From: a bacterium | GTDB lineage: Bacteria; Bacillota_I; Bacilli_A; RF39; UBA660 | Length of the DNA stretch: 7,176 bases | NCBI GenBank assembly: GCA_029007685.1 | Contig: JAQXIG010000145.1 | Span: 1-7,176 of the forward strand | Reading direction: 5' to 3' | In this document: in pieces, positions 1 through 5,214 of the stretch | Layout of the letters: every line of letters begins with the position of its first letter | Numbering within the stretch: the stretch's first letter is position 1 | Program-made: the position numbers and the translations under genes | Notes under the pieces: generated by a model | Database searches by the model: none | What the model was told of the DNA's origin: nothing | What the model saw: the letters and a program-made list of their open reading frames with translations, nothing else

Positions 1-182
1 ATCTTTATCGCTATTTGCGAGAAAATTCATCGTGGTATAAAGAATTGAATCGTTATGATGATGCGATTAAAAGGTTAGAAGAGGAGATGAAAGCAGTTTA
101 TAAATTGAATCCTATTGATAAAATTGATCAAATTAGTCAAAAAATAGAGATGCTTCGAACTTTTATGGATTTGATGAATTAG
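1..182 (+). CDS. ylbE: YlbE-like protein, C-terminal part (5' end outside window)
   Basis: An open frame enters from the left edge (first full codon at base 3) and ends at TAG 180-182, leaving 59 visible residues. The visible part contains ENSSWYKELNR followed by a charged helix and ends IEMLRTFMDLMN. The Trp-Tyr-x-x-Leu motif about ten residues into the visible part, and a Lys/Ile-rich C-terminal helix, resemble the small YlbE-like family of Bacilli (about 75-80 residues, function unknown), so roughly the last three quarters would be present. The context agrees: a YlbF-family gene and rsmD (ylbH), its neighbours in Bacillus, lie downstream in this window. No terminator is visible between it and the next gene 46 bases on, so the two may share a transcript. 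The assignment rests on remembered family resemblance and synteny. Confidence 0.62.
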   Translation, partial: LYRYLRENSSWYKELNRYDDAIKRLEEEMKAVYKLNPIDKIDQISQKIEMLRTFMDLMN

Positions 183-228
183 TAAAAATTTGATATCATT
201 GTAGTATGTAGTACTTTAGGAGGATATT

Positions 229-666
229 ATGTATCGAGGTAATATTTTGATAGGGACTGTGGTACAACTTTATCGAATTCAAGAAGAAAAGAAACTCGGA
301 AATATTATTTTTACTAAAAATGTGAAAGGTTCTTGGTTAAAAAGAGAAGAACATGCTGTAGATTGTTTATCGAATTGTGAATTTGCCTATTTTAAAGATG
401 GTATTTTGTCTCATTATCAGAGTCAGTTATTACAACAATATGCATATTATGAGCAAGTAGTGGTTCAGCATGGTTATTCTTTAAATTCATATTTCAAAAC
501 CAGGAATTATCCAGTTTTTATTCCTGATGAAAAAGTACGCGATATTATTCAGACGGAATATAAAAATATCATTACAAATTCTGAAGTAGTACAGAGTGTT
601 TTAGAAAATGAAAGGGCACATTTTTTGGAAGTGGATACTCATAAAACGAAGTTGTTGATTCTGTAA
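229..666 (+). CDS. Unrecognised 145-residue cytoplasmic protein
   Basis: A complete reading frame with a strong Shine-Dalgarno sequence AGGAGG (218-223) five bases before ATG 229, which fixes the start. I do not recognise the family. The protein has no signal peptide and no membrane segment. The N-terminal half (residues 1-60) alternates short hydrophobic stretches (ILIGTVVQLYRI, LGNIIFTK) with basic residues and looks like an alpha/beta or beta-rich fold. The middle (60-90) is rich in Tyr and Gln (QSQLLQQYAYYEQ). The C-terminal part (100-145) is probably helical and ends in the hydrophobic LLIL. The two cysteines (CLSNC) are four residues apart with no further metal-ligand pattern. It sits 46 bases after the YlbE-like gene and is followed by a terminator at 696-723, so it is probably the last gene of that transcript. 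It is likely a real gene of unknown function. Confidence 0.8.
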   Translation: MYRGNILIGTVVQLYRIQEEKKLGNIIFTKNVKGSWLKREEHAVDCLSNCEFAYFKDGILSHYQSQLLQQYAYYEQVVVQHGYSLNSYFKTRNYPVFIPDEKVRDIIQTEYKNIITNSEVVQSVLENERAHFLEVDTHKTKLLIL

Positions 667-695
667 TTATTTTTAATTCCTATTATTTACGATGT

Positions 696-723
696 GAGTA
701 AGCTTTTAGGGCTTGCTTTTTCT
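696..723 (+). terminator. Intrinsic terminator after the 145-residue gene
   Basis: AGTAAGC (697-703) pairs with GCTTGCT (711-717) across a seven-base loop, with one G-T wobble. G696 and T718 can add another wobble pair. A run TTTTT-C-T follows (717-723). It lies 30 bases after the stop codon of the upstream gene and just before a promoter, which fits the end of one transcription unit. Confidence 0.7.
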
Positions 724-737
724 CTTGCGAAAAATGA

Positions 738-766
738 TAGACAAATACTGTTTTTTATGTTATAAT
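738..766 (+). promoter_or_regulatory. Sigma-A-type extended -10 promoter for the transglutaminase-like gene
   Basis: The -35 is TAGACA (738-743), five of six matches to TTGACA. The -10 is a perfect TATAAT (761-766) at exactly 17 bases spacing, with the extended-10 dinucleotide TG at 758-759. Transcription would start near 773, giving a leader of about 98 bases before ATG 871. The leader contains a perfect 8-base palindrome TGTTAACA (817-824) and a T-rich run, but no riboswitch that I can recognise. Confidence 0.7.
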
Positions 767-870
767 ATGTGAAATTCAAAGGAAAGTTATATTTTATGTT
801 ATATATGTATTTTGATTGTTAACACTTTTGATAGTTCTTTTTTTATTGAATTGATTAAGGGGGATTTGAA

Positions 871-2205
871 ATGAATCATGATCATATTTTTATTCGTAAT
901 ATTAAATTCATAAGTTATTTTGGTCTCTTTTTGGGGTGTTTCTTTTTTTGTGTAGGGAATGTTTATGCTGAGGTATCGAGTGGAGTATGGAATCTAGATA
1001 GTTTAGCTCAAAATGGTACCACACAGGATTTTAAAATAGTAGATACCATTGAAATTACTAGTTTAGATCATGTTGATCGATTGGCAGAGTGTACTAATAT
1101 AAAGTATATATTTGTGAAGAATTTAAAAATATTAGATGCTAGTTTTTTAAATTTGGATTATCGATATCAAAGTTTATATATTGATGGTAGTTTAGTGAAT
1201 GTTACGAATTTGGATCCTAATAGCTTTCAAGAACTTTTTATTACTAACTCCTATGCGATTGGTGATACTACTCACTATACTCAATCACAGTGGTTAAACA
1301 CTGAATTTGCTCAGGAAAAAGACTATGATGCTAAATTTACGGAGATTGCGAAGAGTATATACCAAATAGACATGACAGATGAGGAAATTATTCGGGCTGT
1401 CACACGATATGTAACGGAGTCTCTAGAGTATGATTATGAGTGTTCTGGTATCACCTCTTGTGTCAAAAAGGGAACTGCAGCAGAAATTGCTTTGTCAGGA
1501 AAAGGTGTGTGTGCTGATTATGCTTATCTAGAAAGTCAATTATTAAATAAGTTAGGTATTTATGCAGTTACTGTGCTTGGTCATGGTAATATCTTGCGTA
1601 AGAAAGATACTGCTCATGCGTGGGTTTCTGTATATTTGAATGGTAAATGGTATTCAATTGATCCTACTTGGTTAGATAACACAAAAGATTGGTATACACA
1701 GAAAAGTCATATCTTCTACATGGCAGATCCGTTTGATCATAATGATCCATTTAATAGAAATCATTATCCTGGATTTGATGTAGGAATGATCCCTACAGAA
1801 TATTTGGAAAGTAAAGTAGCTATTTTAAAAGAAGAGAGGAAAGCAACTTTCCAATTAGAAACGGAGAATCCATCGAATGAGCAAGTTGGTGTTTTATGGA
1901 ATGAGACAAAGGATAATAGTAATAAAAATCAGGTTAGTAAAAAAATGGATATGGAGAGTGATTCTAACTCTAAAGATCAATCTTGGAAATCGCTAGAAAT
2001 TGACAATTTTGAAAGTACAGAATATGATAATTTGAATGATGAGACTAATTATGAGGAAAATGAAAATGGCGATAATTTCTCGTATAGTAATGAACTATCT
2101 TCTGGAGATTTCGTATTTTCTAGTTCGTTTTCTAAAGCGACAATTTCGATTGCTTTTATTATGTTTTTCTTAATTTGTTTTGGATATTGTGTGATTTTTT
2201 GGTAA
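871..2205 (+). CDS. Exported, membrane-anchored transglutaminase-like (papain-fold) protein
   Basis: A 444-residue protein starting at ATG 871 behind AAGGGGGA (857-864). Residues 1-33 form a signal peptide with a long hydrophobic core and a plausible cleavage site after VYA (31-33). Residues 59-126 contain four short hydrophobic strands (TIEITS 59, YIFVKN 79, SLYIDG 101, ELFITN 121) at 20-22 residue intervals, suggesting a small LRR-like section. Residues 150-285 match the transglutaminase-like core, with the triad Cys214 (GVCADYA), His249 (AHAWV) and Asp264 (DPTW). Known members of this fold act as transglutaminases or as cysteine peptidases/amidases, so the chemistry is unproven. Cys191 and Cys197 could form a disulfide. 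Residues 331-420 are an acidic Asn/Ser/Glu-rich linker, and 423-444 form a hydrophobic C-terminal anchor with no cytoplasmic tail and no LPXTG motif. The protein probably stands at the outer membrane face. It has its own promoter and terminator. The fold call is firm; the substrate is unknown. Confidence 0.88.
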   Translation: MNHDHIFIRNIKFISYFGLFLGCFFFCVGNVYAEVSSGVWNLDSLAQNGTTQDFKIVDTIEITSLDHVDRLAECTNIKYIFVKNLKILDASFLNLDYRYQSLYIDGSLVNVTNLDPNSFQELFITNSYAIGDTTHYTQSQWLNTEFAQEKDYDAKFTEIAKSIYQIDMTDEEIIRAVTRYVTESLEYDYECSGITSCVKKGTAAEIALSGKGVCADYAYLESQLLNKLGIYAVTVLGHGNILRKKDTAHAWVSVYLNGKWYSIDPTWLDNTKDWYTQKSHIFYMADPFDHNDPFNRNHYPGFDVGMIPTEYLESKVAILKEERKATFQLETENPSNEQVGVLWNETKDNSNKNQVSKKMDMESDSNSKDQSWKSLEIDNFESTEYDNLNDETNYEENENGDNFSYSNELSSGDFVFSSSFSKATISIAFIMFFLICFGYCVIFW

Positions 2206-2229
2206 TATTAATTTTATTTTCAAATTGAG

Positions 2230-2264
2230 AAAGTTGCTGTTATGGTAGCTTTTTTTCTTTTTTT
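2230..2264 (+). terminator. Intrinsic terminator of the transglutaminase-like gene
   Basis: AAAGTTGC (2230-2237) pairs with GTAGCTTT (2245-2252; two wobbles) across the loop TGTTATG. A T-rich tract with a single C (2250-2264) follows. It begins 25 bases after the stop codon. It also covers an upstream in-frame ATG of the next gene (2242), which argues against that start. Confidence 0.72.
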
Positions 2265-2289
2265 ACCTTATAATTTTATTGGTGATAGT

Positions 2290-2586
2290 ATGGTTTTTGA
2301 ACTAGAAAATAAAATAAGAGATCTGATAGAAATAATTGATCGTGATTCTAGAATGATAGAGCTTCGTTATTTGGAAGAAAAGTTATTGGATGATAAGAAG
2401 TTACTTCGTGATATTCAAATTTTGCAGCAATTGGATAGGCATGATCCTTCTTATCTTCCGTTAAAAACAGAAATTTTTGAAAATGCCGATTATTGTCATT
2501 ATCAGAAACTTGAAAACGAGATTAACTTTTTGATTTTAGAAATAAATCAAATATTAAAGCAATTGATAGAAAAGAGTGATTATTAA
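2290..2586 (+). CDS. Short YlbF/YmcA-family protein
   Basis: A 98-residue, mostly alpha-helical protein. I start it at ATG 2290 because GGTGAT (2281-2286), complementary to the 3' end of 16S rRNA, lies just before it. The longer frame from 2242 would begin inside the terminator and add a hydrophobic stretch with no Shine-Dalgarno. The protein has charged helices (ELENKIRDLIEIID, LRYLEEKLLDDKKLL), a central HDPSYLPLKTEIF segment and a final helix NEINFLILEINQILKQL. That layout and its place directly before rsmD fit the Com_YlbF family. In Bacillus, YlbF and YmcA form a complex with YaaT that affects RNase Y-dependent mRNA processing, competence and sporulation. Bacillus YlbF is about 150 residues with a Cys-rich C-terminal tail; that tail is absent here, so equivalent function is uncertain. 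A possible -10 TATAAT at 2269-2274 has no good -35; if used, the leader would be very short. Confidence 0.68.
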   Translation: MVFELENKIRDLIEIIDRDSRMIELRYLEEKLLDDKKLLRDIQILQQLDRHDPSYLPLKTEIFENADYCHYQKLENEINFLILEINQILKQLIEKSDY

Positions 2587-2587
2587 T

Positions 2588-3139
2588 ATGAGGGTAATCA
2601 GTGGGAAATATAAAGGAAAAAAATTATTAGGATATGATATTGAGGGAACTAGACCTACTCAAGATCGGGTTAAAGAGAGTTTATTTGCGATGATTCAATC
2701 TGATTTAATGGATGCTACGGTATTAGATTTGTTTGCTGGTAGTGGTAATTTGGGAATTGAAGCACTTAGTAATGGGGCAAATCAGGCTTATTTTGTGGAT
2801 TATAATTCGAAATGTATTGAGGCTTTGAATTATAATTTAAAAAGTATATCAGTTTCTGCTACTGGAGTGTTACAATTAGATTATAAGAAAGCTTTGAATT
2901 ATTTCCGAGAATATAATTTATGTTTTGATATTATTTTTTTAGATCCACCATATACTTTAGAATGCTTAGATGGATTACTTCAAAAAATTAACGAATATGG
3001 ATTGTTGAAGGCTGATGGATTAATCGTTTGTGAATATGAGTTTGCACAATTTCAGGAAAACTATTTGGGTTTAGAATTAGAAAAGGAAAAAACATATGGA
3101 TATAAACATATCCGTATTTATAGAAAGGTTTCACTGTGA
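2588..3139 (+). CDS. rsmD: 16S rRNA (guanine(966)-N(2))-methyltransferase RsmD
   Basis: A 183-residue enzyme, the usual length, that transfers a methyl group from S-adenosylmethionine to N2 of G966 in the small-subunit rRNA. The start MRVISGKYKGKKL at ATG 2588 is the typical RsmD N-terminus; a GTG four codons earlier (2576) is open but unlikely. Visible motifs in order: TRPTQDRVKESLF (21-33), conserved in RsmD; the SAM-binding glycine motif DLFAGSGNLGIEAL (47-60); an acidic strand end FVDYN (69-73) for the ribose; and the catalytic DPPY (119-122) of N2-guanine methyltransferases. It begins one base after the YlbF-family stop codon, so translation is probably coupled. In Bacillus the next gene is coaD, but here a non-coding region follows. 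Confidence 0.93.
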   Translation: MRVISGKYKGKKLLGYDIEGTRPTQDRVKESLFAMIQSDLMDATVLDLFAGSGNLGIEALSNGANQAYFVDYNSKCIEALNYNLKSISVSATGVLQLDYKKALNYFREYNLCFDIIFLDPPYTLECLDGLLQKINEYGLLKADGLIVCEYEFAQFQENYLGLELEKEKTYGYKHIRIYRKVSL

Positions 3140-3256
3140 TTGTATACTTAGTAAAATTTCGAGTTTTATTGACGAAAGAGGAAAGTTTAAATATCAAGAA
3201 TCAATAGGATGAGCAAATTTTGAAAGTGATGAATTATGGTTTCTTACCATCGTCAA

Positions 3257-3306
3257 CTTTTTCTAGACGGAAATGCTTGCAGCAACTAGAAGGAGGCTTT
3301 TTTTTT
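3257..3306 (+). terminator. Intrinsic terminator after rsmD
   Basis: CTTTTTCTAG (3257-3266) pairs with CTAGAAGGAG (3286-3295): ten base pairs, two of them G-T. GC and nine T residues (3298-3306) follow. The 19-base loop can fold a nested mini-hairpin TGCT-TGC-AGCA (3274-3284). It lies 118 bases after the rsmD stop codon and would end the ylbF-rsmD transcript. Confidence 0.68.
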
Positions 3307-3409
3307 AGTAGAAAGATGCATAAATATCCATGCTTTTAAGGACAAGTGAAGTGTTTTAATAAAATAGAAAAGGTAAAAAAAGCGTATTTCATGATGGCTA
3401 TTATGATTC

Positions 3410-3434
3410 AAGCAAAATGATTGCTTTTCTTTTT
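3410..3434 (+). terminator. Weak second terminator upstream of the heat-shock promoter
   Basis: AAGCAA (3410-3415) pairs with TTGCTT (3421-3426) over the five-base loop AATGA, followed by TTTTCTTTTT overlapping the right arm (3425-3434). The stem is short and AT-rich, so efficiency is doubtful. As a backup stop it would insulate the hrcA promoter 37 bases further on from read-through. Confidence 0.4.
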
Positions 3435-3457
3435 GTCGGAAATTGTTTTAAAAAAAA

Positions 3458-3484
3458 TTAGCAATCATTATTGACATTTGCTAA
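3458..3484 (+). promoter_or_regulatory. Degenerate second CIRCE-like operator over the -35
   Basis: TTAGCAATC-N9-ATTTGCTAA has the same 9-9-9 layout as CIRCE (TTAGCACTC-N9-GAGTGCTAA). The left arm differs at one position and the right arm at three, while both outer TTAGCA/TGCTAA cores are kept. With the flanking bases, ATTAGCAA (3457-3464) and TTGCTAAT (3478-3485) form a perfect 8-base inverted repeat. It covers the -35 hexamer (3471-3476), and its centre lies 46 bases upstream of the clear CIRCE centre. HrcA binding here is inferred from the pattern, not known. Confidence 0.45.
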
Positions 3485-3499
3485 TGATAGGAATATAAT
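3471..3499 (+). promoter_or_regulatory. Sigma-A promoter of hrcA-grpE-dnaK
   Basis: A perfect TTGACA (3471-3476) and a perfect TATAAT (3494-3499) are separated by exactly 17 bases. Transcription would start near 3506, inside the left arm of the CIRCE, leaving a leader of about 38 bases. Such a consensus promoter should be strong unless repressed, as expected for a HrcA-controlled operon. Confidence 0.9.
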
Positions 3500-3503
3500 G
3501 ATA

Positions 3504-3530
3504 TTAGCACTTGGATGGAAGTAGTGCTAA
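3504..3530 (+). promoter_or_regulatory. CIRCE operator (HrcA-binding inverted repeat)
   Basis: TTAGCACTT-N9-TAGTGCTAA matches the CIRCE consensus TTAGCACTC-N9-GAGTGCTAA at 16 of 18 arm positions; only the innermost base of each arm differs. It overlaps the predicted transcription start and ends two bases before the hrcA Shine-Dalgarno. HrcA bound here would block transcription at normal temperature. Because most of the element is also transcribed, the hairpin next to the ribosome site could affect translation or message stability. Confidence 0.93.
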
Positions 3531-3543
3531 ATGGAGGTAAGTG

Positions 3544-4530
3544 ATGTTAACGAAAAGGCAAGAAGAAATTTTAAAGTTAATCATTACTGAATACATTAAA
3601 TTAGCAAAGCCGGTTGGTTCTAATTTGATATGTAGCGCATTAAAATGTTCTAGTGCTACGGTTAGAAATGAAATGGCTGATTTAGAAGAATTAGGTCTAC
3701 TGGAAAAAACCCATACTTCTTCTGGAAGGATTCCTAGTGAGAAAGGATATCGTTATTATGTGGACCATTTAATGAAACCGAAGGAATTAAATGGTGAAGA
3801 TATGCTGAAACTTCAGATTGTTTTTAATAATCAACAGTTAGAACTTGCAGATTATTTGGATGAAAGTTTACGCCTGATTGCTGATATTACCAATTATACT
3901 TCGATTGTTTTGGGTGGAACCTCTCACGAGAATAAGTTGAAAGAAATTAGCGTAGTTCCAATTGATTCTGAGAATTTAATTGTAGTGGTTATTACAGATA
4001 AGGGTCATGTTGAACATAAGAAAGTGATGTTAAGAGATGTTTCTTTGGAAGAAATTAAAAAAACGGTTAGTTTAATTAATGAGTTGATTGTTGGAACCCC
4101 AATTGATGAAGTCAGTAGTAAATTAGAGTTTGAGATTAAACCAATTATTGGTAGATATGTGAAAGAACATGAAATGGTTTATAATACGTTTTACCAAGTA
4201 TTTCAGGATTTTTCTAGTAAAAATATTAATGTTGTCGGTAAAAATAATATTTTGAAACAACCAGAGTTTAATAATATTGAGAAAATACAAGATATTTTTA
4301 GTAAATTAGATAATCGTGAAGAAATTATTGATAATATTACAGAAGAAAATAATGATATTAAGATTTATATTGGGAAAGAGAATAATCTAGATGAAGAAGT
4401 TACAGTAATTAAAACGGGATATCGTACTCGTGATCAGGAAGGTACAATTGCAATTGTAGGTCCTAAGAGAATGGATTATGAGAGGGTGGTAACGTTGTTG
4501 GAGTATATTAAAGAAAATATTGAGAAATAA
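3544..4530 (+). CDS. hrcA: Heat-inducible transcription repressor HrcA
   Basis: A 328-residue repressor, slightly shorter than the typical ~340. It binds CIRCE as a dimer and needs the GroE chaperonin for activity in Bacillus, which links repression to folding load. Start: GGAGG (3533-3537) lies six bases before ATG 3544; the GTG at 3541 would be only three bases away and is less likely. Residues 1-75 are the winged-helix DNA-binding domain, with the family signature SSATVRNEMADLEELGLL (36-53) and THTSSGRIPSEKGYRYYVD (56-74). The central dimerisation/GAF-like part spans about 80-290 (KEISVVPIDSENLIVVVIT, IKIYIGKEN), and the C-terminal family motif GTIAIVGPKRMDYERVV is at 300-316. It is the first gene of the operon behind two CIRCE-type elements, so it represses itself and grpE-dnaK. 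Nothing essential is missing. Confidence 0.96.
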   Translation: MLTKRQEEILKLIITEYIKLAKPVGSNLICSALKCSSATVRNEMADLEELGLLEKTHTSSGRIPSEKGYRYYVDHLMKPKELNGEDMLKLQIVFNNQQLELADYLDESLRLIADITNYTSIVLGGTSHENKLKEISVVPIDSENLIVVVITDKGHVEHKKVMLRDVSLEEIKKTVSLINELIVGTPIDEVSSKLEFEIKPIIGRYVKEHEMVYNTFYQVFQDFSSKNINVVGKNNILKQPEFNNIEKIQDIFSKLDNREEIIDNITEENNDIKIYIGKENNLDEEVTVIKTGYRTRDQEGTIAIVGPKRMDYERVVTLLEYIKENIEK

Positions 4531-4540
4531 GGAGAGTAAG

Positions 4541-5212
4541 ATGAAACAGGATGAAGAGAAATTAGAAAATATAAATATATGTGATTGTGGGACTGATTGT
4601 GATTGTTTGAGTGATGAAAATACTTTTCGTGATTGTCATTGTCAAGAACATGATCATAAAAAAGAAAAGAAGAAAAAACAAAAAGGAAACGGAGAATTAG
4701 AAGAAGCAAAGCAAATGATTTTAGAGCTTCAATCGAAACTTATGTATACTCAAGCTGATGCGATTAATTATCGTAAGAGAAAGGATGAAGAAACAGCTAA
4801 TATTTTGAAGTATGCCAATCAAGATTTGTTACTCGATTTAGTAGATATGATTGAAAATTTGGATCGTGCTAGTAGTGTGAAAGTTGAAAGCGAAGAAAGT
4901 AAAAAGATTCAAACGGGGATTACCATGGTTAGTAATCAATTCAAGGATATTTTAAAGAAATATGGAGTGATTGAGATTGAGGCTCTTGGATATCCGTTTG
5001 ATTCTGATTATATGGAAGCTATGATGGTGGATAGTGATCCAGAGAAACCTAATGATATGGTATTAGCAGTATTGATGAAAGGCTATAAATATAAGGATAG
5101 AGTGTTAAAACATGCTGTTGTTAAAGTGAATCAGGTTGAAGAAATAAACAATAATGAAGACAATGAAAATAATGAAAATAGTGAAAATAATGATGAGAAA
5201 GGAAATGATTAA
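4541..5212 (+). CDS. grpE: GrpE nucleotide exchange factor with a Cys/His-rich N-terminal extension
   Basis: A 223-residue cytoplasmic co-chaperone that acts as a dimer to release ADP from DnaK. ATG 4541 follows GGAGAG (4531-4536), ten bases after the hrcA stop codon; a TTG at 4520 inside hrcA is open but has no ribosome site. The N-terminus (1-50) is unusual: Cys14, 16, 20, 22, 32 and 34, His33, 37 and 39, then the basic KKEKKKK (40-46). Residues 52-110 form the long dimer helix (LEEAKQMILELQSKL, INYRKRKDEE, LLLDLVDMIENLDRA). Residues 125-198 form the four-helix bundle and the beta wing that touches DnaK (GYPFDSDYMEAMM, VLAVLMKGYKYKDRVLKHAVVKV). The usual His in the FDPNxHEA motif is Met here (FDSDYMEA). 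The tail (201-223) is a disordered Asn/Glu repeat. It sits between hrcA and dnaK, as is usual. The family call is secure. Confidence 0.95.
   Translation: MKQDEEKLENINICDCGTDCDCLSDENTFRDCHCQEHDHKKEKKKKQKGNGELEEAKQMILELQSKLMYTQADAINYRKRKDEETANILKYANQDLLLDLVDMIENLDRASSVKVESEESKKIQTGITMVSNQFKDILKKYGVIEIEALGYPFDSDYMEAMMVDSDPEKPNDMVLAVLMKGYKYKDRVLKHAVVKVNQVEEINNNEDNENNENSENNDEKGND
5150..5194 (+). repeat. Imperfect 9-base tandem repeat in the 3' end of grpE
   Basis: Five 9-base units encode NNE-DNE-NNE-NSE-NND. They have diverged at a few positions and make the Asn/acidic tail of GrpE. The unit length keeps frame, so the copy number could vary without breaking the gene or the dnaK start just downstream. 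Confidence 0.75.
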
Positions 5213-5214
5213 TT

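Larger units (their letters stand above)
3140..3543 (+). other. Non-coding region between rsmD and hrcA
   Basis: About 400 bases without a convincing gene. From left to right it holds a 23-codon frame (3136-3207) whose GTG overlaps the rsmD stop, a strong terminator (3257-3306), a featureless AT-rich section (3307-3409), a weaker terminator (3410-3434), and the heat-shock control region (3458-3530) with promoter and operators. AAAATGGAGG-like sequence before ATG 3544 supplies the hrcA Shine-Dalgarno (GGAGG at 3533-3537). I see no tRNA, riboswitch or T-box consensus and no CtsR-type heptad repeats. Confidence 0.7.

Noticed and set aside
796..822. Eight-codon possible leader peptide (MLYMYFDC) in the leader of the transglutaminase-like gene
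   Set aside because: GGAAAG at 781-786 is a possible ribosome site, but there is no attenuator structure between the peptide and ATG 871 and such short frames are common by chance.
2242..2289. In-frame upstream start for the YlbF-family gene giving 16 extra residues
   Set aside because: The ATG lies in the loop of the terminator 2230-2264, has no Shine-Dalgarno, and adds a hydrophobic stretch from the T-tract. ATG 2290 has GGTGAT in front of it.
2576..2587. GTG start for rsmD four codons upstream
   Set aside because: MRVISG at 2588 is the typical family start; the extension overlaps the previous gene and adds nothing conserved.
2988..3197. Minus-strand frame of 69 codons opposite the rsmD end
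   Set aside because: It is antisense to conserved rsmD sequence, has no family resemblance and no convincing ribosome site.
3229..3339. 36-codon frame after rsmD
   Set aside because: It runs through the terminator stem and T-tract, giving Phe-Phe-Phe, and has no ribosome site.
3440..3543. CtsR operator
   Set aside because: No pair of GGTCAAA-type heptads is present near the promoter; only CIRCE-type repeats are seen.
4520..4540. TTG start for grpE inside the hrcA end
   Set aside because: The GGAGAG ribosome site lies downstream of it and points to ATG 4541.
4476..4709. Minus-strand frame of 77 codons opposite the hrcA/grpE junction
   Set aside because: Its His/Asn/Ser-rich low-complexity content is the mirror of AT-rich coding sequence on the other strand.
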